Below are positions 8,818 through 17,725 of a stretch of 60,622 nucleotides of DNA, one piece after another. Made by a program: the position numbers and the translations under genes. This DNA is from an uncultured Paracoccaceae bacterium (GTDB lineage: Bacteria; Pseudomonadota; Alphaproteobacteria; Rhodobacterales; Rhodobacteraceae), in contig CAJWNQ010000010.1 of NCBI GenBank assembly GCA_913043905.1, forward strand, positions 1-60,622, in the 5' to 3' direction. Each line of letters starts with the position of its first letter. Position 1 is the stretch's first letter. The notes under the pieces are model-generated. The model worked only from the letters and a program-made list of their open reading frames with translations, was not told where the DNA came from and did not search any database.

Positions 8818-9609
8818 ATGATCAAATCAAAAACTAAAATACTACAACTGACTGTTACTCTTACTGCATGTGCCTTCCTATTTGTGCCCATTATTCTGTC
8901 GGTATTGGCAGGTGTCACTGCAAATTACTTTCAGGGTATTTCTTCGGGGTTCACTCTGAAGTGGGTGTTTCGCGTTTGGGAGCTTTATGCTGATAGTATT
9001 TTCTTATCGATGAGGCTGGCTTTCTCATGCCTGATTATGACACTAATAATTGGTTTGCCAGCTGCCTATGGTTTGGCGCGAAATCCTGGTTGGTTGTCTC
9101 GTCTGCTTGAAGAGTTCATATCGCTTCCACTCGCGGTACCAGGATTGGCTCTAGCGTTAGCGCTGTTGCAGCTTTACGGTTCCATGAAAGGATTTCGGAC
9201 CTCTTGGACGTTTATCCTTGTTGGTCATGTTCTCTACACAATGCCATTTATGGTGCGCTCTATTCTTGCAGTGTTAGCCTCCATAGATCTCAAAACGCTA
9301 GAAGAAGGTGCTGCTACGCTTGGTGCTTCACCATGGCAAAGGTTTCGTGACATTGTTGTGCCAAATGCAATGCCTGGCATCCTCGCCGGCGCACTAACAG
9401 TAGTTACACTTTCTATTGGTGAATTTAATCTGACATGGATGCTACACACGCCGTATCTCAAGACGCTGCCTGTTGGATTAGCTGATAGCTATGCATCCAT
9501 GCGGCTTGAAGTAGCGTCTGCATATACTCTCGTCTTCTTCGTACTTATCGTACCGCTTCTGATGGCCATGCAATGGGCATCAGCGCGTGCACAAAGGATA
9601 TCTCAATGA
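8818..9609 (+). CDS. ABC transporter permease (component 2)
   Basis: This 263-residue hydrophobic protein is the second membrane subunit. Its EAA loop reads LEEGAATLGASPWQRFRDIV around residues 161-180, the contact point with the ATPase. GGAGG lies about five bases before the ATG. Its TGA stop overlaps the ATG of the ATPase gene. It presumably pairs with the preceding permease as a heterodimer in the inner membrane. Confidence 0.88.
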   Translation: MIKSKTKILQLTVTLTACAFLFVPIILSVLAGVTANYFQGISSGFTLKWVFRVWELYADSIFLSMRLAFSCLIMTLIIGLPAAYGLARNPGWLSRLLEEFISLPLAVPGLALALALLQLYGSMKGFRTSWTFILVGHVLYTMPFMVRSILAVLASIDLKTLEEGAATLGASPWQRFRDIVVPNAMPGILAGALTVVTLSIGEFNLTWMLHTPYLKTLPVGLADSYASMRLEVASAYTLVFFVLIVPLLMAMQWASARAQRISQ

Positions 9610-10634
9610 CTTTTAGACTAACTAATACTGCCAAAACTTATCCAGATGGAACTCGTGCGCTTCTATCGACAAAACTGACTGTAAAAAATGGCGAAATTGT
9701 CTCTCTACTTGGACCGTCGGGGTGTGGGAAGACCACTTTGCTTAGGATTATTGCGGGCCTTGAGACACCTGATTTAGGCAGTGATATTTGGTTTGATGAA
9801 GATAACGTTACATCTCTACCGGTTGAACGCCGTAATGTTGGTATGGTCTTCCAGTCTTATGCACTGTTTCCAAATATGTCGGTACGCGCTAATATCGGCT
9901 ATGGGCTGAAAATGCAAAAACTTTCCAAACCAGAGATTGAGACGCGTGTGTCAGAAGTTCTGGAAATGTGCCAACTTCAGAAATTTTCAGCTCGGGCCGT
10001 TAATGCGCTTTCGGGTGGCCAGCGCCAACGTGTTGCTCTCGCTCGAGCAATTGCGCCACGCCCTAGGTTGCTATTGCTGGATGAACCTCTTTCTGCCCTT
10101 GACGCATCACTGCGGGAATCATTACGTGATGAATTAGCGGTACTATTACGTGAATTTAATATCACGGCAATTTTTGTGACCCACGACCAAGACGAAGCCA
10201 TGGCAATTGCAGACCGTGTAGCAGTTATGTCCAATGGACGTATTGTCCAAAGTGGGACACCAGAAGAACTATATCGCCATCCTAACTCTGCTTTTGTTGC
10301 CGGCTTTGTTGGCAATGCAATGCGCCTTGATGGAAAATGCACAGGTAGTGTTCTAACACTTGAAGGTGGTGGGCTAAGATTGCCAGGCGAAGGCTCAGGC
10401 AATAATGTTTTTGTTAGGGCTGAGGATGTTAGAATTGATGACAATGGTTCGCTATGTGGTCAGGTCGAAACTATAACCTTTCTGGGCACACATTATCGAA
10501 TTGGGATCAAGGGCATTACGCCGAACTTATTAACATCAATTTTCGCTGGCCAAAGCGCTCCAAAGGTTGGTCAGTCTGTTAAGGTAGCAATTAAACCTGA
10601 AGCTTTAATTCTTTTACCGGCAGGAGAAATATAA
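9606..10634 (+). CDS. ABC transporter ATP-binding protein (PotA/FbpC type)
   Basis: The 342-residue ATPase shows Walker A GPSGCGKTT, the Q-loop region MVFQSYALFPNMSV, the ABC signature [15 protein letters not shown], Walker [14 protein letters not shown] and the switch His in FVTHDQDEAM. A C-terminal TOBE-like regulatory region follows (about 240-342). The ATG at 9606 overlaps the upstream stop and has AAGGAT before it; the frame is open 33 bases further up inside the permease gene. It powers the importer built from the two preceding permeases. Confidence 0.92.
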   Translation: MTFRLTNTAKTYPDGTRALLSTKLTVKNGEIVSLLGPSGCGKTTLLRIIAGLETPDLGSDIWFDEDNVTSLPVERRNVGMVFQSYALFPNMSVRANIGYGLKMQKLSKPEIETRVSEVLEMCQLQKFSARAVNALSGGQRQRVALARAIAPRPRLLLLDEPLSALDASLRESLRDELAVLLREFNITAIFVTHDQDEAMAIADRVAVMSNGRIVQSGTPEELYRHPNSAFVAGFVGNAMRLDGKCTGSVLTLEGGGLRLPGEGSGNNVFVRAEDVRIDDNGSLCGQVETITFLGTHYRIGIKGITPNLLTSIFAGQSAPKVGQSVKVAIKPEALILLPAGEI

Positions 10635-10636
10635 AC

Positions 10637-11449
10637 GTGGCCAAAATTATTCAAATTTCGGACCCGCATATTGTACCAAAAGGCGAACTTGCCTATGGGC
10701 GGGTTGATACTGAAGCTGCACTCAAATCTTGCGTGGAAACCATTAATCGAATTTTGCCGGATATTGGGCCTGTTGATATGGCGATTGTGGCTGGAGATCT
10801 GACTGATTTTGGTACAGCAGAAGAGTATCAACGTTTCCGTAAAATTATGAAATCGCTTGCTATTCCTTACCGCGCTATCCCTGGAAACCATGACGATGTG
10901 ATTAAAATGCGTGCTAGTTTTGCTGATCAGGACTGGATGCCAAGATCTGGCGCTATTAACTGGGATGTTGAGTTTTCTGATCTTGCGCTGATTGGTTTGG
11001 ATACGAATGTTAAAGGTGCTGCACACGGGCACTTGACCGATACAACGCTTGATTATTTGAAAGATACGTTGGCTACTTTAAGTAAGAAACCAGTTATCGT
11101 GGCAATTCACCATCCTCCTATTCTGACGGGTATTGAAAAAATGGATATTCAAAACCTGCGCGATAGTAGAAAACTGCAGATAATATTATCAGAATACCGG
11201 GGTGAATTAAAACTTGTTTGTGGACATGTTCATCGGAACATTACTGCAGTTTTTGGCAGTGTTATCTGCCAAATTGCACCTGGAACGTCTCATGCTGTAG
11301 CAATGGATCTGCGCGAAGGAGCTCAAAACTGCCTATCAAAAGAACCTAGCGCCTTTTTATTACATGAAATGCGTAACGGAATTTTGACGCACAGCATTCC
11401 TATTGGCCAATTTGATGGCCCACATTTATTTTACCCTGACAATCACTAG
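10637..11449 (+). CDS. Metallophosphoesterase / class III phosphodiesterase (GpdQ/CpdA-like)
   Basis: The 270-residue product carries the full dinuclear metallophosphoesterase motif set in order: SDPHI (residues 8-12), VAGDLTDFG, PGNHDD, the His in AIHHPPIL, and CGHVHRN. These residues bind the two metals in GpdQ, Rv0805 and CpdA-type phosphodiesterases. Start is GTG with AGGAGA nine bases upstream and two bases after the ATPase stop. Its place at the end of the ABC operon suggests that it hydrolyses the imported substrate in the cytoplasm, perhaps a glycerophosphodiester. A cyclic-nucleotide role is the alternative. Confidence 0.85.
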   Translation: MAKIIQISDPHIVPKGELAYGRVDTEAALKSCVETINRILPDIGPVDMAIVAGDLTDFGTAEEYQRFRKIMKSLAIPYRAIPGNHDDVIKMRASFADQDWMPRSGAINWDVEFSDLALIGLDTNVKGAAHGHLTDTTLDYLKDTLATLSKKPVIVAIHHPPILTGIEKMDIQNLRDSRKLQIILSEYRGELKLVCGHVHRNITAVFGSVICQIAPGTSHAVAMDLREGAQNCLSKEPSAFLLHEMRNGILTHSIPIGQFDGPHLFYPDNH

Positions 11450-11613
11450 CCACGTAAAAAGTTATTAAAGTAGTTAAATATACTTATAATTATAGCTTTG
11501 TGGCAGGGTGGCGCGCACTATTGGCTCTTTTGGACTAATCGCAATAGTGAGATTTTAAAATTTATTATGCTATCTGCCTTGTTCCCAAACACATTGTATC
11601 CTATGCCAAGCTG

Positions 11614-12399
11614 ATGAAATTAAAAAATCCTTTCCGCCGTGAACACAAATCTGTCTCAATTGTACGTTTGAATGGCATGATAGCCTCTGGTCGTGGTTTA
11701 AATGACGCAAGTCTCGCACCTGTGCTTGAAAAAGCCTTTGCAAAAAAAACAAATGCCGTAGCATTAGTGATTAACTCACCTGGTGGGAGCCCAGTTCAGT
11801 CCTCTTTGATTGGTGCACGCATAAGGCGTTTAGCTGAAGAAAAGAAGATACCAGTCTATGCATTTGTAGAAGATGTTGCCGCTTCAGGTGGGTATTGGTT
11901 GGCAGCGAGTGCTGATGAAATCTACGTTGATTCTTCCTCCATAGTTGGATCAATTGGAGTAATTTCTACAGGATTTGGTCTAGATCAGTTAATTGGAAAA
12001 TATGGAATAGAACGGCGTGTGCATACAGCTGGTAACTCAAAGTCTATGCTTGATCCATTTCAGCCGCAAAAAGATGAGGACGTTGAACGTCTAACAGTTC
12101 TGCTGGAAGATGTGCATCAAACTTTTAAAGATCACATTTTTGCCCGTCGTGGCACAAAGTTGGCAGATAGAGATTTATTCACTGGAGAGATTTGGGTTGG
12201 CCAAAAAGCTATACAAGATGGTCTTGTTGATGGCATTGGTCACGTTGTTCCATTTTTCAAGCAAAAGTTTGGTGAAAAAGTGCGCTTTCGTATATTTGGT
12301 CAAAAAAAATCAATTTTATCTCGATTTAGTACTCAGGTTTTTGGTGACATGAGCTATAGTATTGAAGAGCGTGCTGCTTTTGCACGTTTTGGAATGTAA
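11614..12399 (+). CDS. S49 family peptidase (short SppA/SohB type)
   Basis: A 261-residue single-domain member of the signal peptide peptidase A family. The catalytic Ser is in DVAASGGYWLAASADEIY and the likely general-base Lys is in HTAGNSKSMLDPF. The oxyanion region INSPGGSP is also present. It lacks the duplicated N-terminal half of E. coli SppA, as is usual for the short alphaproteobacterial form. I see no strong N-terminal membrane anchor. Such enzymes degrade cleaved signal peptides. It appears to be a single-gene unit, and the 164 bases upstream show no strong motif. Confidence 0.88.
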   Translation: MKLKNPFRREHKSVSIVRLNGMIASGRGLNDASLAPVLEKAFAKKTNAVALVINSPGGSPVQSSLIGARIRRLAEEKKIPVYAFVEDVAASGGYWLAASADEIYVDSSSIVGSIGVISTGFGLDQLIGKYGIERRVHTAGNSKSMLDPFQPQKDEDVERLTVLLEDVHQTFKDHIFARRGTKLADRDLFTGEIWVGQKAIQDGLVDGIGHVVPFFKQKFGEKVRFRIFGQKKSILSRFSTQVFGDMSYSIEERAAFARFGM

Positions 12400-12460
12400 C
12401 TAAATTAAATATATGACTTTGTATGTTAAGCTTGGCATAATTATTATTATCAAATGATTG

Positions 12461-12485
12461 CCTATCATATATTTTATTGGATAGG
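12461..12485. terminator. Weak bidirectional hairpin between convergent genes
   Basis: CCTATC and GATAGG form a perfect 6-bp stem with a 13-base AT-rich loop between the peptidase gene and the convergent CMD gene. The position suits a terminator, but the stem is short and no proper U-run follows. Confidence 0.3.
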
Positions 12486-12517
12486 GTGCTAGATAACTCG
12501 AACAAGCCAGTTAATTT

Positions 12518-13069
12518 CTAATTAAATGGCTGATCTATCATTTCAGCTACGATATTATCATCTAAAGGCGTATTGAAGGAGTTTAGCATAAAACCAAGCG
12601 TAGAATAAAACCCAACTGTAGCAATAATATCTAAAACGCCTTTTTTACCAACTAGTGCAATTACACTTTCTAAGGTATTAGGCAGCATTCTTTTTTGATC
12701 CATTAGTTCATCAACTGATTTAGCAAATATTGCATCTTCATTCGTCATCTCTTCAATGTGGTATCTAATTGAACTTATACGAAGGTCGCTCATTCCGCAG
12801 GCTCGCGCACGTGAAACATGATGTTTCCATTCATAATCTGCTTCAAGATTTATACCTACTCGTAAAATGACGACTTCGCTTTGTTGTTGTTTAAGAGCAG
12901 AATTAACAACAACATGGTCGCGTAAATTTGCCCATGCGCGTAATAAATTAGGATGATGCGCCATTGTGCGATAAATATTTAATTTAGTAGCAAACGTATC
13001 TTTCATATCGCCAAGCTCATCTGGCCATTTTTCTTCCGTCAATGGTGCAAAGGTTTTATCTGGGGTCAT
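12518..13069 (-). CDS. Carboxymuconolactone decarboxylase (CMD) family protein
   Basis: The 183-residue protein has the CMD/AhpD-like helical core with the motif EADYEWKHHVSRARACGM (Glu, two His and Gly at the family positions). The peroxidase CxxC pair of true AhpD is absent, so an antioxidant role is unlikely. The ATG at 13069 has GAGGT just upstream; a TTG at 13090 would add seven residues. It lies at the 3' end of the minus-strand catabolic series headed by the DMSP lyase. Its reaction there is unknown. Many such proteins handle lactones or carbonyl intermediates. Confidence 0.8.
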   Translation of the reverse strand: MTPDKTFAPLTEEKWPDELGDMKDTFATKLNIYRTMAHHPNLLRAWANLRDHVVVNSALKQQQSEVVILRVGINLEADYEWKHHVSRARACGMSDLRISSIRYHIEEMTNEDAIFAKSVDELMDQKRMLPNTLESVIALVGKKGVLDIIATVGFYSTLGFMLNSFNTPLDDNIVAEMIDQPFN

Positions 13070-13101
13070 TTTTACCTCGAAAAAGTTCAACTAAATATGA
13101 A

Positions 13102-14427
13102 TTATATATTTTCTAGACATAAAAGTGAAATGGTCACCTTTTCTACAAGCTCTGTGATTTGACTTTCATTTATTATGAATGGCGGAGCTAGAAGTATATG
13201 GTCCCCCCATTTTCCATCTCGTGTACCGCCCATAGGGTAACATATAAGGCCTGCCTCAAATGCTTTACGTTTGATGTTAGCTGCAACCTTTAAAGAAGGA
13301 TCAAAAGGTTTTTTTGTTGTACGATCTTTAACAAGTTCTAAGCCAATAAAAAGGCCTCTGCCACGAATGTCACCAATGTTTGGGTGTGCGCCTAATTGTA
13401 TTTTCAAGGCATCGAACAATTGATCTGACCTATGTTTGACTGATTTGAGAAGGTTTCGGTCAAGAATTGCGCGTAAAACTGCTAATCCGGCTGCACAAGC
13501 TACTGGGTGTCCTATATAAGTATGTCCATGCTGAAAAAAACCTGAGCCATTGCCGATTGTATCATAAATATTTTTTGAGCAAAGCATTGCGCCAATGGGT
13601 TGATATCCAGCGCCAAGGCCTTTTGCAATGCATAGGATGTCAGGTGAAATATCGTCAACTTCGGATGCGAAAAGATGACCAGTTCTACCCATCCCACACA
13701 TTACTTCATCTAATATAAGTAGCACGCCATATTTGTTGCAAATTTCTCGCACTCTTTTAAAGTATCCTGGAACTGCTGGAACTGCGCCCATAGTGGCTCC
13801 GACTACAGGTTCTACAATGAAAGCCATGACTGTATCTGAGCCTAATCTTAAGATTTCATCTTCAAGTTCTTGAGCAACACGTTGTCCATATTCAAACGAG
13901 TTTTCTTGTTTGGTTTTGTCTACATATTCATAGCAAGGAGCTATGTGAGAGACATCAATAAGAATAGGTTCAAATTGATTGCGGCGCCATTTGTTTCCAC
14001 CGGCAGCAAGAGCTCCAAGTGTGTTTCCATGATAACTTTGTTTGCGTGCAATCATATGTCGACGCTCTGGCTCACCATTTTCGATATGAAATTGGCGCGC
14101 TAACTTTAAAGCGGCTTCAACAGCTTCAGAGCCTCCTGATACAAAATAAACACGATCTAATTCTCCTGGTGCATGTTGAACTAAAAGTTCAGCTAATTCT
14201 TCAGCAGGATCGCTAGAAAAGAACCCCGTATGAGCAAAAGCCATTTTTGAGGATTGGTCTTGAATAGCTTTAATAACATCATGATCTCCATGTCCAAGAC
14301 AAGATACTGCAGCACCCCCAGATCCATCAAAATAACGTTTTCCATTTTCATCAATTATATAGCATCCATTACTTGCTACAGCCCTGAGAGGTGGTGCAGT
14401 AATTTGCCTAGGAAATACGTTACTCAT
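13102..14427 (-). CDS. Class III aminotransferase (PLP-dependent)
   Basis: A 441-residue fold-type I aminotransferase of the omega-amino-acid group. Visible are YFVSGGSEAVEAALKLAR (phosphate binding), SYHGNTLGALA, the PLP-binding Asp in LLILDEVMCGMGRTG and the Schiff-base Lys in DILCIAKGLGAGYQP. The start at 14427 is supported by GAGGT upstream; eight extra residues are possible from 14451. The gene follows the enolase-superfamily gene by 10 bases and precedes the CMD gene, so it is likely co-transcribed. Probable substrates are amines or omega-amino acids imported by the nearby PotDABC-like system; this is inference. Confidence 0.87.
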   Translation of the reverse strand: MSNVFPRQITAPPLRAVASNGCYIIDENGKRYFDGSGGAAVSCLGHGDHDVIKAIQDQSSKMAFAHTGFFSSDPAEELAELLVQHAPGELDRVYFVSGGSEAVEAALKLARQFHIENGEPERRHMIARKQSYHGNTLGALAAGGNKWRRNQFEPILIDVSHIAPCYEYVDKTKQENSFEYGQRVAQELEDEILRLGSDTVMAFIVEPVVGATMGAVPAVPGYFKRVREICNKYGVLLILDEVMCGMGRTGHLFASEVDDISPDILCIAKGLGAGYQPIGAMLCSKNIYDTIGNGSGFFQHGHTYIGHPVACAAGLAVLRAILDRNLLKSVKHRSDQLFDALKIQLGAHPNIGDIRGRGLFIGLELVKDRTTKKPFDPSLKVAANIKRKAFEAGLICYPMGGTRDGKWGDHILLAPPFIINESQITELVEKVTISLLCLENI

Positions 14428-14437
14428 TACTAATACC

Positions 14438-15541
14438 TCATTCCACTTCACTAATTTGATATTTTGAACGTGCTAACCATTCGGGGTTTATCTCAACACC
14501 CCAGCCGGGGGCGTCGGTTACACGTGCTTGGCCGTCCTCTATTTTGTATGGTGAACTTGTAAAGAGGCCATCCTGCCATGGGTAATAATCTGCGCCTTCG
14601 ATAGAAAATTCTAGATACTTTCCGGCGTTGGGAATAGCTCGTAAGAGATGCATCGTAAAAAGTGTAACCAGAGACATATTTGCACAATGAGGAGTGACAG
14701 GTAATCCTGCGGATTGGGCCATTTCCACTACTCTTAGAGTGCGGCTGATACCGCCAAGATATAGAATATCAGGCTGCACAATATTAACTGCGCGCATTTC
14801 AATCATTCGTTTCCAGGTGGATAAATCACAATCTTGTTCCCCCCCTGTCACATCAATTTTTAGTGCGTCAGTTACTTTTTTTGTTTGTTCAAGCTCCCAA
14901 TAGGGGCAAGGCTCTTCATAGTGACAAAATCCATTGTCCTGAAGAATATGACCTACCTCAATAGCTCGATCCGGGGAGTAACAGCTGTTAGCGTCGATCA
15001 GAAGATCTACTTCATCGCCCAACTCGCGTCGCATGGTAGGAATTATTTCCTCGGTTCTTCCCGGCCATTCATCGTTGTTACGCCCCACTTCAGCTCCAGC
15101 ACGGACCTTAAATGCGTCAAAACCTTGCGTATCACGTAACTTTTTAAGGCGGGTAGCTTCATCTTTGGGTGTGATGTCGCGCTTCATTGAAGAAGCATAG
15201 GCGCGGATCAAGCCAGGCGTGCCTCCAAGAAGTTCAGTTACAGATTTCTCTGCTTGTTTGCCTCGCATGTCCCAGATTGCCGTATCCAGTCCTGCCATAG
15301 CACGGCGTAGGTAAGAGCCAGGAAATTTATGTTCACGCTCGGCTACAATGTCTAAAAGGTCATCTAAATTGGTTGTTTCTTGCCCTAGTGTCCAAGGTGC
15401 AACCTGCCGATGTAATACTTGAGATGTAATGTCAGAGTGATATGTGGAGACTTGTCCCCAACCCTGAGCGCCGTCCTCGGCAGTAACACGTACAAAACCA
15501 ACATCGTGATTGGTAAAAGTTTCAATTTTTTTTAGTTTCAT
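14438..15541 (-). CDS. Enolase-superfamily enzyme (mandelate racemase/muconate lactonizing type)
   Basis: The 367-residue protein has the N-terminal capping domain and a C-terminal barrel. Metal ligands are the Asp in DLLIDANSCYSPD, the Glu in CHYEEPCPYWE and the Glu in VTGGEQDCD. Candidate acid/base residues are the Lys in FKVRAGAEVG and the His in PVTPHCANMSL. The His arrangement suggests the mandelate racemase or sugar-acid dehydratase subgroup, but function in this superfamily cannot be fixed by motif alone. It lies between GMC oxidoreductase and aminotransferase genes in one direction. Confidence 0.85.
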   Translation of the reverse strand: MKLKKIETFTNHDVGFVRVTAEDGAQGWGQVSTYHSDITSQVLHRQVAPWTLGQETTNLDDLLDIVAEREHKFPGSYLRRAMAGLDTAIWDMRGKQAEKSVTELLGGTPGLIRAYASSMKRDITPKDEATRLKKLRDTQGFDAFKVRAGAEVGRNNDEWPGRTEEIIPTMRRELGDEVDLLIDANSCYSPDRAIEVGHILQDNGFCHYEEPCPYWELEQTKKVTDALKIDVTGGEQDCDLSTWKRMIEMRAVNIVQPDILYLGGISRTLRVVEMAQSAGLPVTPHCANMSLVTLFTMHLLRAIPNAGKYLEFSIEGADYYPWQDGLFTSSPYKIEDGQARVTDAPGWGVEINPEWLARSKYQISEVE

Positions 15542-15552
15542 GAAATGCCCTT

Positions 15553-17169
15553 TTAGTTTTTGGCGTCTTGAAGAATAATATCTGAGGCGCGTTCTCCGAC
15601 CATAATCGAAGGTGCATTAATATTGCCGGTGGGGATAGTGGGGAAAATAGAAGCATCAACTACGCGCAGTCCATCTACTCCATAAACTCGTAAACGTGGA
15701 TCTACCACCGACATATTGGGGTCACTTCCCATTCGACAGGTAGAGCATGGGTGAAAAACGGACCATGACTTTTGGCTGATGTATTTAGCGATTTCGGTAT
15801 CACTTTTGACATCAGAACCTGGCGTTAGCTCAGTTTCGATAATTGATTGCAGAGCTGGGGCATTCGCAATACGACGAATTAGATGAACGCCTTTTAGCAT
15901 CATTTTTTTATCATATTCTGTATCAAGATAATTTGAATATATTTTGGGTGGTTCCATTGGGTCATCTGAACAGATTTGTAGATGGCCAGTACTTGTTGGC
16001 TTGCATGGGTTAAAGCCCATCAAGAAGCCAGGAAAAGGATCTGGGTTCATTAAGGGGCGCACGCCAACGGGTGCCCGAGTGTAGCTCACTGGTGAAAAAT
16101 AAAGTTGCAGGTCGGGTCCGCTTGCATCAGGATCAAGCTGCACAAAGCCGCCGCCTTGATTTAAACTGAGCGATAGTGGGCCTTTGCGTGTAAGAATATA
16201 TTGCAACCCGGCTTTTAACTTGCCCAACATTGGCTGCAGTTCCTGGTTAAGGGTAGGTACTCGGGCACGGTAATGGTTATCGCTGCCTAAGTGATCTTGC
16301 AAATTTTTGCCAACATGATTGGACTCGTGGACTACATCGATATTATGGTGCTGTAATAATGCACCTTGTCCTATGCCTGATAATTGTAGGAGTTGTGGCG
16401 AATTGATTGCCCCACCTGATAGTATTACTTCGCCCCGTGCACGCGCAGTTTTAGTCTGGCCATTCTGAAGGTATTCTACTCCCACTGCTCGCTTACCTTC
16501 AAAGAGGATGCGAGTGGCGTGGGCTTTTGTCTGAATGTTTAGATTACGACGTTTTTTTAATGGCCACAGATAACTTCTGGCAGCTGAGGCTCGGATACCG
16601 CCTTTTGTTGAAATTTGATAGCAAGTAGCTCCTTCCATATTTGAGCCGTTGTAATCAAGATTAGTTTTGATACCTACCTCAGTTGCAGCTTTTAGATAGG
16701 AACGGGTTAAAGGATGAACATCATGACTTACATCATGCACAGCTTGTGGGCCGTTGGTGCCACGTATTACATTCGTAGGGCCGTCCCAACTTTCCATTCT
16801 TTGAAAAATTTTTTGAACAGCATCCCAATTCCAACCGGGTGCGACAGAGCCCCATTCATCATAGTCGCGTTTATGGCCACGAACCCATACCATAGCGTTA
16901 ATCGAACTTGACCCACCTAGTACTTTACCTCTCGGCCAGTAAATAGATTGATTATTAAGATTGGGTTCCGCCTCTGTCATATAGCGCCAGTTAACGGAGG
17001 GATCATGAAAAACCTTACCGTAGCCTAAGGGCATTTGAATCCAAAACTTTTTGTCTGAACCACCAGCTTCAAGTAATAAAACTGTAAACTGGCCACTTTC
17101 AGACAGACGATTGGCTAGTGCAGATCCAGCTGAACCAGCGCCAACAATAACATAATCAAATTGCTGCAA
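15553..17169 (-). CDS. GMC-family FAD oxidoreductase (choline dehydrogenase-like)
   Basis: The 538-residue product has the FAD-binding VIVGAGSAGSALANRLSE at the N terminus, the GMC signature around WPRGKVLGGSSSINAMVWVRG, and the C-terminal active-site His in VFHPCSTCRMG with the Asn in GNINAPS. GMC enzymes of this branch oxidise alcohols such as choline to aldehydes. The start is TTG with a strong GGGAGGG seven bases upstream; no nearby ATG fits better. Eleven bases separate it from the enolase-superfamily gene. The substrate here may be a hydroxylated osmolyte or aminoalcohol. Confidence 0.88.
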   Translation of the reverse strand: MQQFDYVIVGAGSAGSALANRLSESGQFTVLLLEAGGSDKKFWIQMPLGYGKVFHDPSVNWRYMTEAEPNLNNQSIYWPRGKVLGGSSSINAMVWVRGHKRDYDEWGSVAPGWNWDAVQKIFQRMESWDGPTNVIRGTNGPQAVHDVSHDVHPLTRSYLKAATEVGIKTNLDYNGSNMEGATCYQISTKGGIRASAARSYLWPLKKRRNLNIQTKAHATRILFEGKRAVGVEYLQNGQTKTARARGEVILSGGAINSPQLLQLSGIGQGALLQHHNIDVVHESNHVGKNLQDHLGSDNHYRARVPTLNQELQPMLGKLKAGLQYILTRKGPLSLSLNQGGGFVQLDPDASGPDLQLYFSPVSYTRAPVGVRPLMNPDPFPGFLMGFNPCKPTSTGHLQICSDDPMEPPKIYSNYLDTEYDKKMMLKGVHLIRRIANAPALQSIIETELTPGSDVKSDTEIAKYISQKSWSVFHPCSTCRMGSDPNMSVVDPRLRVYGVDGLRVVDASIFPTIPTGNINAPSIMVGERASDIILQDAKN

Positions 17170-17285
17170 TTTTATTCCCTCCCGGGCTACGTCCGAGCAA
17201 GGGCGCCGATATCAATGATTTTAACATAATAGTCACAAAAAAATTGTCAAATACCCTTTTAGTAATTCATATACATATCATTATT

Positions 17286-17312
17286 TAGCTAAAATGATAA
17301 TAATTAACAATT
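17286..17312. promoter_or_regulatory. AT-rich element upstream of the GMC gene
   Basis: GCTAAAATGATAATAATTAA resembles the elements upstream of yaeQ and tspO (shared CTAAAAT followed by ATAATAAT). It lies in the 154-base gap between the cupin and GMC genes. Evidence is resemblance only. Confidence 0.22.
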
Positions 17313-17323
17313 ATATACCATTT

Positions 17324-17683
17324 TTAATTGGAAGCTTGCAGGATATATAATTTTCTGATGTGTTCATGAATTGTCCAATTCCCCTTCCAACCAATGGGTA
17401 ATACTAACAAATCTCCAGGACCTAAATTGCGTGCGTTACTTCCATCGTGATTTTCAACAGATGCTGAACCTGAGATGATGTGACAGTATTCACCAGCAGT
17501 GGATCGATCTGCAGTAAATTCACCTGGAGTACACTCCCAAACACCTATTTTGGTAAGTCCGTCTTCTGATGCCCAAAGCTGGACGGCAGCTTCCTCTTGT
17601 CCTTTGGTAAGAGTGGTCGGTTTGGGGTTAAAGTTTTTAACTTCAACAGCATCAAGGTTTTTGAAGGTCTGTAAATCTATCAT
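17324..17683 (-). CDS. Small cupin-domain protein (DUF861/ureidoglycine-aminohydrolase-like)
   Basis: This 119-residue single-cupin protein has the compact EutQ/DUF861-like motif set: KIGVWECTPGEFTADRSTAGEYCHIISGSASVENHDG, followed by NLGPGDLLVLPIGWKGNW. It lies 42 bases downstream of the DMSP lyase gene and in the same direction. The family includes metal-binding isomerases and small-molecule sensors of unknown function. A detoxifying, isomerising or sensory role in the same pathway is possible. I do not assign a reaction. Confidence 0.75.
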   Translation of the reverse strand: MIDLQTFKNLDAVEVKNFNPKPTTLTKGQEEAAVQLWASEDGLTKIGVWECTPGEFTADRSTAGEYCHIISGSASVENHDGSNARNLGPGDLLVLPIGWKGNWTIHEHIRKLYILQASN

Positions 17684-17725
17684 TGGATTGCTTTCTGTTA
17701 TGGTTATAAATTTTAATATATTTGT

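Noticed and set aside
9977-10444. 155-codon open frame on the minus strand
   Set aside because: It lies wholly inside the ABC ATPase gene, whose motifs are unmistakable. The antisense translation has no recognisable features. The same applies to 10571-11032 and 34444-34872.
12437-12460. Another copy of the AT-rich operator-like element
   Set aside because: It lies between convergent 3' ends, where an operator is not expected, and matches the others only in low-complexity TTATTATTAT sequence.
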